64,000 bases of DNA from positions 1 through 64,000 of the forward strand of contig DYEU01000004.1 of NCBI GenBank assembly GCA_020725555.1. The letters are read 5' to 3'. Shown here piece after piece: positions 43,585 to 50,810 of the stretch; position 1 is the first letter of the stretch, and each line of letters opens with the position of its first letter. The notes beneath the pieces are model-generated. The model ran no database searches. It was not told the origin of the DNA and saw only the letters and a program-made list of their open reading frames with translations. A program made the translations under genes and the position numbers. Source of the stretch: Desulfatibacillum sp. (lineage in GTDB: Bacteria; Desulfobacterota; Desulfobacteria; Desulfobacterales; SpSt-501).

Positions 43585-44052
43585 TCAGGGAAGCTCCTCG
43601 AGGATCAACTCGTCCTCGAGGCGGATGCAGCCGATCACGCTTTGGGCCGCCGGGCAGCGGGAAAGATAGTCCGCGAAAGCGGCCTTCGCCTCCGCGGAGC
43701 GTCCCGCCGGCAGCTTCAGGCGATACCTCACGCGGATGCAGGTGATCTTCAAGACCCCCTCCACGTTCTCGATCTCCCCCTCGACCTCGGCCTCGTACCG
43801 GTCCTCGGGGGTGGGAATCCGCTTTCCGGCCAGCACCGCGGCCAGTGTGCCCATCATTCAGGCCGCGGTCGCCGCCACGATGTGATCGAGGGTCGCCGCG
43901 TGTTCCCGGTCGGGATCGATGCGGTAGAAGTTTCGGATCCCGCCGTGAACGCCGTAATAGACCGGTTCGTCAAAGCCCTCGATCACGGCGCGACGGGTAG
44001 GCCCTTTTTCGCGCACGATACGAACCCGGGAAACATGCACCGGCTCTCCCAT
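43585..44052 (-). CDS. OsmC-family protein, probable selenoprotein (in-frame TGA as Sec65)
   Basis: Two abutting frames, 44052-43858 (64 residues) and 43857-43585 (90 residues), are in the same phase and separated only by TGA at 43860-43858. Read through, they give one 155-residue OsmC-fold protein. The TGA falls exactly at the peroxidatic cysteine: DHIVAATAA-U-MMGTLAAVLAGKRI fits the family block where AAC is followed by a helix. The second active-site cysteine (CPAAQSV, residue 133) is present. The ATG at 44052 has a perfect AAGGAGG, while the ATG right after the TGA has none. A SECIS-like hairpin follows the TGA. OsmC-like selenoproteins are known from deltaproteobacteria and marine metagenomes. 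Role: thiol peroxidase for organic hydroperoxides. Confidence 0.85.
43826..43845 (-). promoter_or_regulatory. Bacterial SECIS-like hairpin
   Basis: Starting 13 bases after the TGA, CTGGCC and GGCCGG form a six-base stem (one G-U pair) around the eight-base loop GCGGTGCT, whose first base is G and which contains GGT. Distance and loop match the bacterial SelB-binding pattern. Confidence 0.7.
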
Positions 44053-44125
44053 GGGAGACGACCTCCTTTCCGGAAGAGGGCGAGGGAATCGCCCCGGCTG
44101 CGGCGCAGGCGGCGGCCGGGTCCGG

Positions 44126-44458
44126 TCAGCCGCGGATCATGACGAGCATCATCTTGAAGCGCTCGATCGCTTTCAGCGCATGGGGAACCTGGGCGGGCAT
44201 GATCACCACCCCGCCCGCCGCCACCTCGTTCACCTGGCCTGCGAGCGTGATCGCGGCCCGCCCCTCCAGCACGAAGACCAGCGCATCGAAGGGCGCGGTG
44301 TGCTCGCTCAAGCCCTGGCCGGCATCGAAGGCAAAGAGGGTCACGTTCCCCGACTCGCGCTGGAGGATCGTCCGGCTCACGATCGCGCCCTCGCCATACT
44401 CGACAAGCCGGCTTGCAACCAACGGCACGCCCCGAAGTTCCGCAGGATCCTGGGTCAT
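44126..44458 (-). CDS. Cupin-domain protein
   Basis: A 110-residue single-domain cupin. GQGLSEHTAPFDALVFVLEGRAAITL contains cupin motif 1 with its metal-binding His and Glu-like positions, and GGVVIMPAQVPHALKAIE is motif 2. Small cupins of this type appear in redox-responsive and regulatory roles, with no assigned reaction. The ATG at 44458 has AAGGAG; an upstream ATG adds 23 basic residues without support. It lies 73 bases upstream of the OsmC-family selenoprotein gene on the same strand and may share its transcript. Confidence 0.85.
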   Translation of the reverse strand: MTQDPAELRGVPLVASRLVEYGEGAIVSRTILQRESGNVTLFAFDAGQGLSEHTAPFDALVFVLEGRAAITLAGQVNEVAAGGVVIMPAQVPHALKAIERFKMMLVMIRG

Positions 44459-45261
44459 GGTCTTCTCCTTGCGCCCGAAGCCAAAACGCCTCTCTCCGGG
44501 CAAACGATCGTTTCCTCTCAGGCCCATTTTTCGAACGGATCCTTCCCCGCGCTGCTGATATGATGCTCCCTAACACGCCTGCCGCACGGCGGGCAACCCG
44601 CCGCAGCAAGCGAACGAGACAGATCGCAAGGAGGCCCGATGATTCCCGCCGCCCCGCCGACCGCGGCGGGGGGTGAAACGGGGGGCCGGCTTGAAGACAG
44701 CGGCGTCCCCGAAACCCATGCCGAGCGTCAGAATCCCTTCCGCCCCCACGGCGGCCGCCGGAGACTCCCGGGCGAGGGCCATCCCCGCCCCCGCCCGCCC
44801 CCTATGGCCGAGGGCGCTCATCATCCAACAGACGTCGGCCCGGCGGCGTGCGACGAGCGAGCGGTGCGGCGGGATCTCACCGGAAACGGCCTCGCGTTCG
44901 CATCGGCGTCGGTCGCGGACCTGGGGCCGGGCGATCGTGTCCCCCGGGGTGCGTTTGCGCCAGGGCACCCGTTCCGGCGCAGAGCGCTTTCCCGGATCCC
45001 CACGGCGTTTGCGGCGCTAAGGAGCTGCTTGAATAAAATTTTGGTGCGCCTTGGATCGCACCCCCCTCGCGTTGGCGCTCCACAGGAAAAGAACGCGCAG
45101 AGGAAATTCGCCGGGTCGTCGGGGTCCGCGACCGCGAAGCGGAGTTCCCTCGTGCGGAGCCACTTCGCAATACAGGCGACGATCTCTATGGCCGGGATGG
45201 GGGGGAAAGAGGATGGCCCTCCGGGCCGGAGGATCGCCCGGCCGGGAGGGGAAACCGAGGC
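44459..45261. other. 800-base gap with a perfect palindrome and possible decayed gene
   Basis: No gene here can be supported. AAACGATCGTTT (44502-44513) is a perfect 12-base palindrome 44 bases before the cupin start and may be its operator. AAGGAGG at 44628-44634 precedes an ATG at 44639, but the frame that follows is proline- and arginine-rich and later runs antisense through the glutaredoxin-like gene, so it is probably a decayed or chance frame. Confidence 0.45.
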
Positions 45262-45498
45262 TCACCGGAGGTCGGCCAGGCTCGCCCCGAAGTTGATGTG
45301 GAAGACCCGGCCCTCGAGGACGAGGGCCGGAACGGATTTGACCCCCAGCGTTTCGGCCTCGGCGATGCGCGCCTTGTCGCTTCCGAGGTGCACGATCTCG
45401 ACGTCGAAACGGCTGCGGTCGAGGGCGCCGACCACGGCGCTCTCGGCACTCCGGCAAACAGGGCATCCGGCATGGTAAAAAACGGCTTTCGGTTTCAT
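45262..45498 (-). CDS. Glutaredoxin/thioredoxin-like small protein
   Basis: A 78-residue protein with the redox motif HAGCPVC (cysteines at 12 and 15) and the cis-proline segment VKSVPALVLEGRVFHINFG near residue 53. It is a minimal thioredoxin fold, probably cytosolic. AGGAGG precedes the ATG; the much longer upstream frame is not used. It is divergent from an HxlR-type regulator, across a shared promoter with nested inverted repeats, so it is the likely target of that regulator. Confidence 0.85.
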   Translation of the reverse strand: MKPKAVFYHAGCPVCRSAESAVVGALDRSRFDVEIVHLGSDKARIAEAETLGVKSVPALVLEGRVFHINFGASLADLR

Positions 45499-45513
45499 GG
45501 CTTCGAGCCTCCT

Positions 45514-45557
45514 GTTTTCGGTTGCGGCTTGCCGTGCCCTGCACGGCAACCGAAAAC
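45514..45557. promoter_or_regulatory. Nested inverted repeats in the HxlR/glutaredoxin intergenic region
   Basis: Outer 12-base arms GTTTTCGGTTGC (45514-45525) and GCAACCGAAAAC (45546-45557) are perfectly complementary, and inner arms GCCGTGC and GCACGGC (45531-45547) form a second stem. A third half-site, CTTTTCGGTAAG, occurs near 45589-45600. This is the expected place for HxlR-family binding. Confidence 0.65.
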
Positions 45558-45630
45558 TTTGCCCTTGCCCGGCGGGCATCAAGAACGTACTTTTCGGTAA
45601 GCCGCATCCGGCCGCAAGAAGGGTCCGCCC

Positions 45631-46002
45631 ATGAGCGCCATCGACAACGCCCCCTCCGGGGTCTCCGGCATCCCCGTCGCCCGCATGGTGGAGGAGATCG
45701 TCGGCTGCAAGTGGTCGCTTCGCCTGCTTGCGCTCTCCGCCGCCGGTGTGACCCGGCCGGCCGAGATGCAGCGCGCCTGCCCGGGGCTCTCGGCCAAGGT
45801 GATGAACGAGCGGCTGAAGAAGATGGTGCGCTTCGGGATCCTCGAGCGATCCGCCTACGGGGAGAAACCGCCGCTTGCGGTTCACTACCGGCTGACGGCG
45901 TTCGGCGAGCGTTTCCAGGGCCTCCTGCGCGAGATCTGCAGGCTGCAGGAAGCGTTGGACGGCGGGGCATTCGCCCCGGGAAAGGCGCGGGAGGAGGGCT
46001 GA
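45631..46002 (+). CDS. HxlR-family winged-helix regulator
   Basis: A 123-residue regulator of the HxlR (MarR-related) family. The core VEEIVGCKWSLRLLALSAAGVTRPAEMQRACPGLSAKVMNERLKKM is the winged helix; Cys27 in GCKWS occupies a position where redox-sensing family members (YodB, QorR) carry their reactive cysteine. With a divergent glutaredoxin-like gene, a thiol- or electrophile-responsive switch is plausible. Confidence 0.9.
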   Translation: MSAIDNAPSGVSGIPVARMVEEIVGCKWSLRLLALSAAGVTRPAEMQRACPGLSAKVMNERLKKMVRFGILERSAYGEKPPLAVHYRLTAFGERFQGLLREICRLQEALDGGAFAPGKAREEG

Positions 46003-46048
46003 ACGGCCGGGATGCCCTCGATGGGGGAGGCTCCCGATCGGGGGGCCG

Positions 46049-46477
46049 TCATGGTGCGGGATTCGGGGGCGAAGACGGCCCGCCGTCGAAAGGCCGTTTG
46101 GCGGCGAGGAAGCAGCGGCGGCGGCCGGCCGCCTCGATCTTCTCCATCACGTCGGCCATCTCGACCGGCTTGGCCACGAAATCCATCGCCCCCATCCGGA
46201 GCGCTTCGACGCCTTTCGTCAGGGAAGGGTGGCCGGTGACCAGGATGACCTGGAGCTCGGGCCGTCTGCGGCGCATCGCCTGAAGGGTCTCGATCCCCCC
46301 CACTTCGGGCATCATCAGGTCCAAGAGCACGGCGTCGTATTCCTTGCGGTCCACAAGCGCCAGGGCCTCGGCCGCGGAGCCCGCCGTGTCCGCGCGACAA
46401 CCGCGAAGTCGGATGCGCTCGGCGAGAAGCTCGCGGAACTCCCGGTCGTCGTCTACGATCAGAACTTCGAGCTCCAT
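46049..46477 (-). CDS. Response regulator receiver protein
   Basis: A 142-residue single receiver domain. The acid pocket (VDDDREF), phospho-acceptor Asp in VLLDLMMPEVGG near residue 53, and the switch lysine in FVAKPVE are present. A short proline-rich tail replaces any output domain. It follows the NtrC-type gene by 89 bases and is the last member of the signalling block. Confidence 0.92.
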   Translation of the reverse strand: MELEVLIVDDDREFRELLAERIRLRGCRADTAGSAAEALALVDRKEYDAVLLDLMMPEVGGIETLQAMRRRRPELQVILVTGHPSLTKGVEALRMGAMDFVAKPVEMADVMEKIEAAGRRRCFLAAKRPFDGGPSSPPNPAP

Positions 46478-46566
46478 CCCGTTTCTTCTTTCCCGCGATC
46501 CGCTCCCGGAACGCCCTCCCCCCCGAGGCTCCGGGGGAAGCCGCCTCCGCCCACCCCTCGGTGCCT

Positions 46567-47979
46567 TCAACGCAGATCACGGATCCCGTAGCGCCGCATC
46601 TTGCGCCAAAGGGTCGTGCGGGGGATCCCCAGGACTTCCGCCGCGCGGCGACGGCTGTAGTTGGTCCCTTCCAGGACGCGCAGGATGTGGGCTTTTTCGA
46701 CCTCCTCGAGCGTCGTCAACCCGTTGCAGGAAACCGTGTCCACTTCGAGATTCCGGATGTCGTCAGGCAGGTCGGAGAGCCCGATGGTCTCGGTTTCACA
46801 CAGGGCCACGGCGCTGCAAACGATGTGTTCGAGCTCACGCACGTTTCCGGGGAAGGCATAGCCCAGGAGCAACTCCCGCGCCTCGGCGCTGAACCCTTGG
46901 ACGGGTTTGCGATACAAGCGGGCGTACTGCTCGAGGAAATGGTTCATCAGGACCGGGATGTCTTGCCGGCGTTCCCGCAAGGGCGGGACCCGGATCACCA
47001 CGACCTTCAGCCGGAAAAAAAGATCCTCGCGGAACCGGCCGGCTTCGACTTCGTGTTCCAGGTTCTTGTTGGTGGCGGAAAGCAGGCGGAAGTCGAGCGC
47101 TATCGGCCGCTGGCCGCCGATGCGGCGGATCTTGCGCTCCTGGATCAGCCTCAGCAGCTTGACCTGGGCCGAGAGCGGCATCTCCCCCACCTCGTCCAGA
47201 AAAACGGTCCCTCCCCGCGCCTGCTCGAAAAGGCCCGGTTTGCGGCTGTCGGCTCCGGTGAACGACCCCCGCTCGTGTCCGAAAAGCTCACTGGCAACGA
47301 GTTCCTCGGCGAATCCGCCGCAGTTCAAACCCACGAACGGTTTGTCCTTGCGCTGGCTCTCCGCGTGGATGGCCCGCGCCACCAGTTCCTTCCCCGTGCC
47401 GCTTTCGCCCTGAATCAGGACGTTGCAATCGATGAGCGCGACCTTGTGAATGACCTTGACGAGTTCCCGGATCGCGGTGCTGACTCCCAGGATCTCGCGG
47501 GCCGGTTCCCGCCGGGCGAGTTCCTCGCGCAGCCGCAGGTTGTCGTCTTGCAGGGCGATTTTCTCGGCAGCCCTGCGGATCACCGCCTCGAGCCGCTCGG
47601 GGGAGACCGGCTTTTCGATGTAGTAAAACGCTCCGGCTTTCACCGCTTCGACGGCGTCGTTCACGGCGGCATAGCCCGTGATCAGGATCACCTCCGTTCT
47701 CGGGTGACGCGCCCGGATCCGCCGCAGGAGCTGCATGCCGCTCATCTGGGGCATGCGCAGGTCGGTGAGGACCACGTCGGCCGGGGATTGCTCCAGACGG
47801 GCCAGGGCCTCGCGCGGATCGGCATATCCCTCGACCCGGTAGCCCCGGCGCCGCAGCATCCGCTCCATCTGACGCAAGGCGACGGCCTCGTCGTCGATCA
47901 CCATCAGCCGCAACGCCCCCGCGGTCGGCACGCCCGGCGGCTGCGGACCGGTGCCGCAGGTGGATTCCGCGACACTCAT
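46567..47979 (-). CDS. NtrC-family sigma-54-dependent response regulator
   Basis: A 470-residue activator: receiver (about 25-140, LMVIDDEAVALRQME, Asp in VVLTDLRMPQMSG), AAA+ domain (Walker A GESGTGKE near 192, then GSFTGA where the usual sigma-54 contact loop is GAFTGA, and Walker B GTVFLDEVGEMP) and a Fis-type helix-turn-helix at the end (NYSRRRAAEVLGIPRTTLWRKM). The start overlaps the kinase stop in an ATGA, which fixes it at 47979. It is the probable activator of the sigma-54-like promoter at 53153-53168. Confidence 0.94.
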   Translation of the reverse strand: MSVAESTCGTGPQPPGVPTAGALRLMVIDDEAVALRQMERMLRRRGYRVEGYADPREALARLEQSPADVVLTDLRMPQMSGMQLLRRIRARHPRTEVILITGYAAVNDAVEAVKAGAFYYIEKPVSPERLEAVIRRAAEKIALQDDNLRLREELARREPAREILGVSTAIRELVKVIHKVALIDCNVLIQGESGTGKELVARAIHAESQRKDKPFVGLNCGGFAEELVASELFGHERGSFTGADSRKPGLFEQARGGTVFLDEVGEMPLSAQVKLLRLIQERKIRRIGGQRPIALDFRLLSATNKNLEHEVEAGRFREDLFFRLKVVVIRVPPLRERRQDIPVLMNHFLEQYARLYRKPVQGFSAEARELLLGYAFPGNVRELEHIVCSAVALCETETIGLSDLPDDIRNLEVDTVSCNGLTTLEEVEKAHILRVLEGTNYSRRRAAEVLGIPRTTLWRKMRRYGIRDLR

Positions 47980-49493
47980 AGCGGCGTCTCCATGCTCGGC
48001 AGGAAAATTTCGAAGCGCGTGCACCCCGGCCGGCTTTGGACCTGGATGCGGCCGCCGTGCTTGGTCACGATCCCGTGCACCACGGCCAGCCCCAATCCGG
48101 TTCCTTGGCCGACCGGCTTGGTGGTGAAAAAGGGGTCGAAGATGTTCGGCATCGCCTGCGGAGGGATCCCGCAGCCGTTGTCCTCCACCTCGACGGCCAG
48201 GCCGCCTGCGGTGCCCCGCCGCACGGCCACCCGGATTCGCCCCTCCTCGCCGATGGCGTCGAGGGCATTCAGGATCAGGTTGAGCAGGGCCTGCTTCAAT
48301 TGCTGGCGGTCTCCGCTGATCCGCGGGAGGTTCGGCTCGGCTTCGAAGGAAATGAGGGCCCGCTTGACCTTGGCCTGGTTGCGCGCCAGCCGCACGGTCT
48401 CTTCCACCAGCTTTTCGAGCTGCAGGGGTTCCATGATCGATTCGCTTTCGCGGGTGAAGTCGAGCAGGTTGCGCACGATGGCCCGCGAGCGCTCGGTTTC
48501 CGCGACGATGTCCTTCACCATCTCCACGACCTCCTCGCGGGAGAGCTCGCCGGCCTCTTCGAGGAGGGCGTGGGCGGTCAGCATGATGTTGTTGAGAGGG
48601 TTGTTCAACTCGTGGGCCACGCCCGCCGTCAGGATGCCCACGGCCCTCAGCTTGTGGGCCTCGATCAACGAATGCTGCCGGGTTTCCAGCTCGCGCAGCA
48701 TGCGGTTGATCGCCTCTTCCATGGTGGTGAACTCGTCGCGGTAGCGGCGGCCGGAGTGGACGGAGGAAAAATCACCCCGCGCGATCCGCTGGGTCTGCCG
48801 CACCAGCTCGTTGAGCGGCCGCATGAAGCGATGGGAAAGAAAGCGCGTCAAACAGAGAACCAGCAAAAAATGGAAGAGCAGATAGTACAGGGGGACCTTT
48901 TTGAGAATGTCGAGCCAGGAAAGGGCCTCGATGCTTTGGCGGTGGCTCACCTCGGCGGCGTCGTCCACCACGAGTGCCCCGTAGCGGCGAAGCGAAATCT
49001 CGATTTCGTCCTTGATCGGCTCGGCGACCCGTCCTTGTTGGGCCAGGCTGAAGAGATCCTCCAGCAGCTGATTGTATTTCTCGATGTGCAGCAGGATCTC
49101 TTCCTGCTTGCGCGGGTCGGTCAGCTTCTGGAGGGAGGCGAGGTTCTTGAGGAGGGTGATCCTGGCCTTTTGGGTGGCCTCGAGGGCGTCCTTGAGGTTG
49201 GTGCCGTAAAGAAAAAAATTCTTCTCCCAGCGCCGGGCTTGCTCGGCCTCAAAGAGGAAACTCTGCCAGGTCTGGGACGCGAGCAGGAGTTGCTCGACCT
49301 TGTGCACGGTGAGGATCGCCCCCGCGATGATCGCGACCGAAAGGATGAAGATCGCGGCGAAGGCGAGGATGATCTGGAAGCGGAAAACGAAGGCGGGCCG
49401 CCCCTTCTCCTTGGGGTCCGCGGCCGAGGTCGACGGAAGGGAGGAGGGGGGGAGTCGGGTTGCGGGAAGCCGCAGAAATTGTCCGATGTTCAT
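47976..49493 (-). CDS. Membrane sensor histidine kinase
   Basis: A 505-residue kinase with two membrane segments (about residues 40-60 and 205-225) around a helical periplasmic sensor of about 140 residues, then HAMP, HisKA (phospho-acceptor in AGVAHELNNPLNN near 290) and HATPase (NLILNALDAIGEEG, DNGCGIP, GTGLGLAVVHGI). The first 35 residues are proline- and serine-rich. The periplasmic part has no recognised ligand fold. It is the cognate partner of the overlapping NtrC-type regulator. Confidence 0.94.
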   Translation of the reverse strand: MNIGQFLRLPATRLPPSSLPSTSAADPKEKGRPAFVFRFQIILAFAAIFILSVAIIAGAILTVHKVEQLLLASQTWQSFLFEAEQARRWEKNFFLYGTNLKDALEATQKARITLLKNLASLQKLTDPRKQEEILLHIEKYNQLLEDLFSLAQQGRVAEPIKDEIEISLRRYGALVVDDAAEVSHRQSIEALSWLDILKKVPLYYLLFHFLLVLCLTRFLSHRFMRPLNELVRQTQRIARGDFSSVHSGRRYRDEFTTMEEAINRMLRELETRQHSLIEAHKLRAVGILTAGVAHELNNPLNNIMLTAHALLEEAGELSREEVVEMVKDIVAETERSRAIVRNLLDFTRESESIMEPLQLEKLVEETVRLARNQAKVKRALISFEAEPNLPRISGDRQQLKQALLNLILNALDAIGEEGRIRVAVRRGTAGGLAVEVEDNGCGIPPQAMPNIFDPFFTTKPVGQGTGLGLAVVHGIVTKHGGRIQVQSRPGCTRFEIFLPSMETPL

Positions 49494-49548
49494 GCCGACT
49501 GTGGGGCGGCGGACGCGGCGCCTGAAATCCGTCGGCGGGCTTCGTTCA

Positions 49549-49941
49549 CTACGCCGCCGGGGGCGCGGGTATCCCCAAGTCCTGCATAGCTCGAATCACG
49601 AGCGCGCGCAAGTCCGAGGGCTTGAAGGGCTTGGCGATCATGTCGTAGGCGCCTTTTTCCATCGCCTCGCGCGCAAGCGCCGTGGTGGCGTAGCCGGTGA
49701 TGACGATGACCTTGGCCTCGGGTGTCGTCTTGCGGACGGCTTCGAGAACCTGGAGGCCGGAGGCCTCGGCCATCATGATGTCGGTGATGACGATGTCGAA
49801 GCGCTTCTCGGCGATCCGCGCCATCGCCTGCAACGGGTTTTCAAACGTCTCCACCTCACAGCCCAGCTTCTCGAGTCCTCCCTTGAGCCTCTGGCCCACG
49901 ATGGGCTCATCGTCGAGCAACAGCACCTGAACCGTGTGCAT
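49549..49941 (-). CDS. Response regulator receiver protein
   Basis: A 130-residue single receiver (LLLDDEPIVGQRLKG, Asp in IVITDIMMAEASG near 54, lysine in MIAKPFKPSDL). No output domain. It sits between the cytidylate-kinase-like gene and the histidine kinase and may be an extra phosphate acceptor in the same phosphorelay. Confidence 0.92.
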   Translation of the reverse strand: MHTVQVLLLDDEPIVGQRLKGGLEKLGCEVETFENPLQAMARIAEKRFDIVITDIMMAEASGLQVLEAVRKTTPEAKVIVITGYATTALAREAMEKGAYDMIAKPFKPSDLRALVIRAMQDLGIPAPPAA

Positions 49942-49971
49942 CGGCGGCCTCCTCGCTCCCGTGTGTCTCTT

Positions 49972-50742
49972 TCATCGGATCTGCCCGCAGGCGACCTCGT
50001 CGAATCGTTTGCGGCTGCCGTAGACCTCCACATAACGCACGCCCTCAAGCCCCAGGACCTTTTGCTTGACCTCGGCGGCGGTCTGTTGCCGGCCGCGGTT
50101 CAAGGCGGCGGAATAGACCCACACGCTGCCGTCGTGGGCCTTCACGGAGACATCCGGAAAGGCATCGACCAGCAGGGTCTTCACCCGGCTGGAGAGCTCG
50201 AGGTTCACGAGGCATTGCCGTGAGTAGGTCATCGGAGAAAACTTGTGGTGACGCAGGGTGTCGCGGATGATCCGGACGGCTTCGGCCTTCTCGATCGTGC
50301 CGCGATTGACCGTGAGGTCGTATTGCCTGGCATCCTCGAGGTCCCGGCCGTAAACGGCGCGGAACCACTTGCGGGCCGCCTCCCCCTCCCGCGACTTCTC
50401 CTTGCCGCCGAGGATCAGGACGCGCAGCACATGGGAGATCTGCGAAAAAAGCTCGGGCCCCACATACCCCACGAACACCAGCCGGTCCGCGGAAACCAGG
50501 CGGCAGAGCTGCTCCTCGAGGCGGGCGAGGCCGCAAAGGCGTTTTTTCGTAAGGCGTCCCCTCCAGAAGCCCCCCGTGCGGAAGACCTCCTCCAGCTGCA
50601 CGGCCGGGAGACCCTGATCGTGGGCCGTCAGGGCGAGCAGCTCCTTCAAGGTGACCAGCCGGTAGTCGAGCTCCGAGGCGACCGCAAGGCCGATCTCCCG
50701 GCCGAGGGCCTCCTCCGCGGAAACGATGGCGATGGAAGACAT
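49972..50742 (-). CDS. Cytidylate-kinase-like protein with BON-like C-terminus
   Basis: A 256-residue protein. The first two thirds resemble the cytidylate-kinase-like (AAK6) family: GREIGLAVASELDYRLVT replaces a classic P-loop, and the later part YDLTVNRGTIEKAEAVRIIRDTLR is the family signature. The last 75 residues (SRVKTLLVDAFPDVSVKAHDGSVWVYSAAL, VKQKVLGLEGVRYVEVY) look like a BON domain. Members of this family sit with SLC13 permeases and response regulators in deltaproteobacteria, which argues for a signalling rather than a nucleotide-synthesis role. Confidence 0.8.
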   Translation of the reverse strand: MSSIAIVSAEEALGREIGLAVASELDYRLVTLKELLALTAHDQGLPAVQLEEVFRTGGFWRGRLTKKRLCGLARLEEQLCRLVSADRLVFVGYVGPELFSQISHVLRVLILGGKEKSREGEAARKWFRAVYGRDLEDARQYDLTVNRGTIEKAEAVRIIRDTLRHHKFSPMTYSRQCLVNLELSSRVKTLLVDAFPDVSVKAHDGSVWVYSAALNRGRQQTAAEVKQKVLGLEGVRYVEVYGSRKRFDEVACGQIR

Positions 50743-50810
50743 TCGTTCACCTCCCGCAACAAGGCGCTATCGAAATGCACCGGTGTTCTTGCCCCTGCCT
50801 GCCGCCGGCC

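Noticed and set aside
43585-43857. The OsmC C-terminal half as an independent 90-residue gene
   Set aside because: Its ATG follows directly on the TGA, has no ribosome-binding site and would lack the first active-site residue and half the fold.
44639-45478. A 279-residue plus-strand frame with AAGGAGG upstream
   Set aside because: Composition is Pro/Arg-rich with no recognisable motif, and its second half lies antisense to the well-supported glutaredoxin-like gene.
45017-45970. Long minus-strand frame covering the glutaredoxin-like and HxlR region
   Set aside because: Low-complexity Arg/Pro/Ala sequence typical of shadow frames in GC-rich DNA; it conflicts with two genes that have clear domains.
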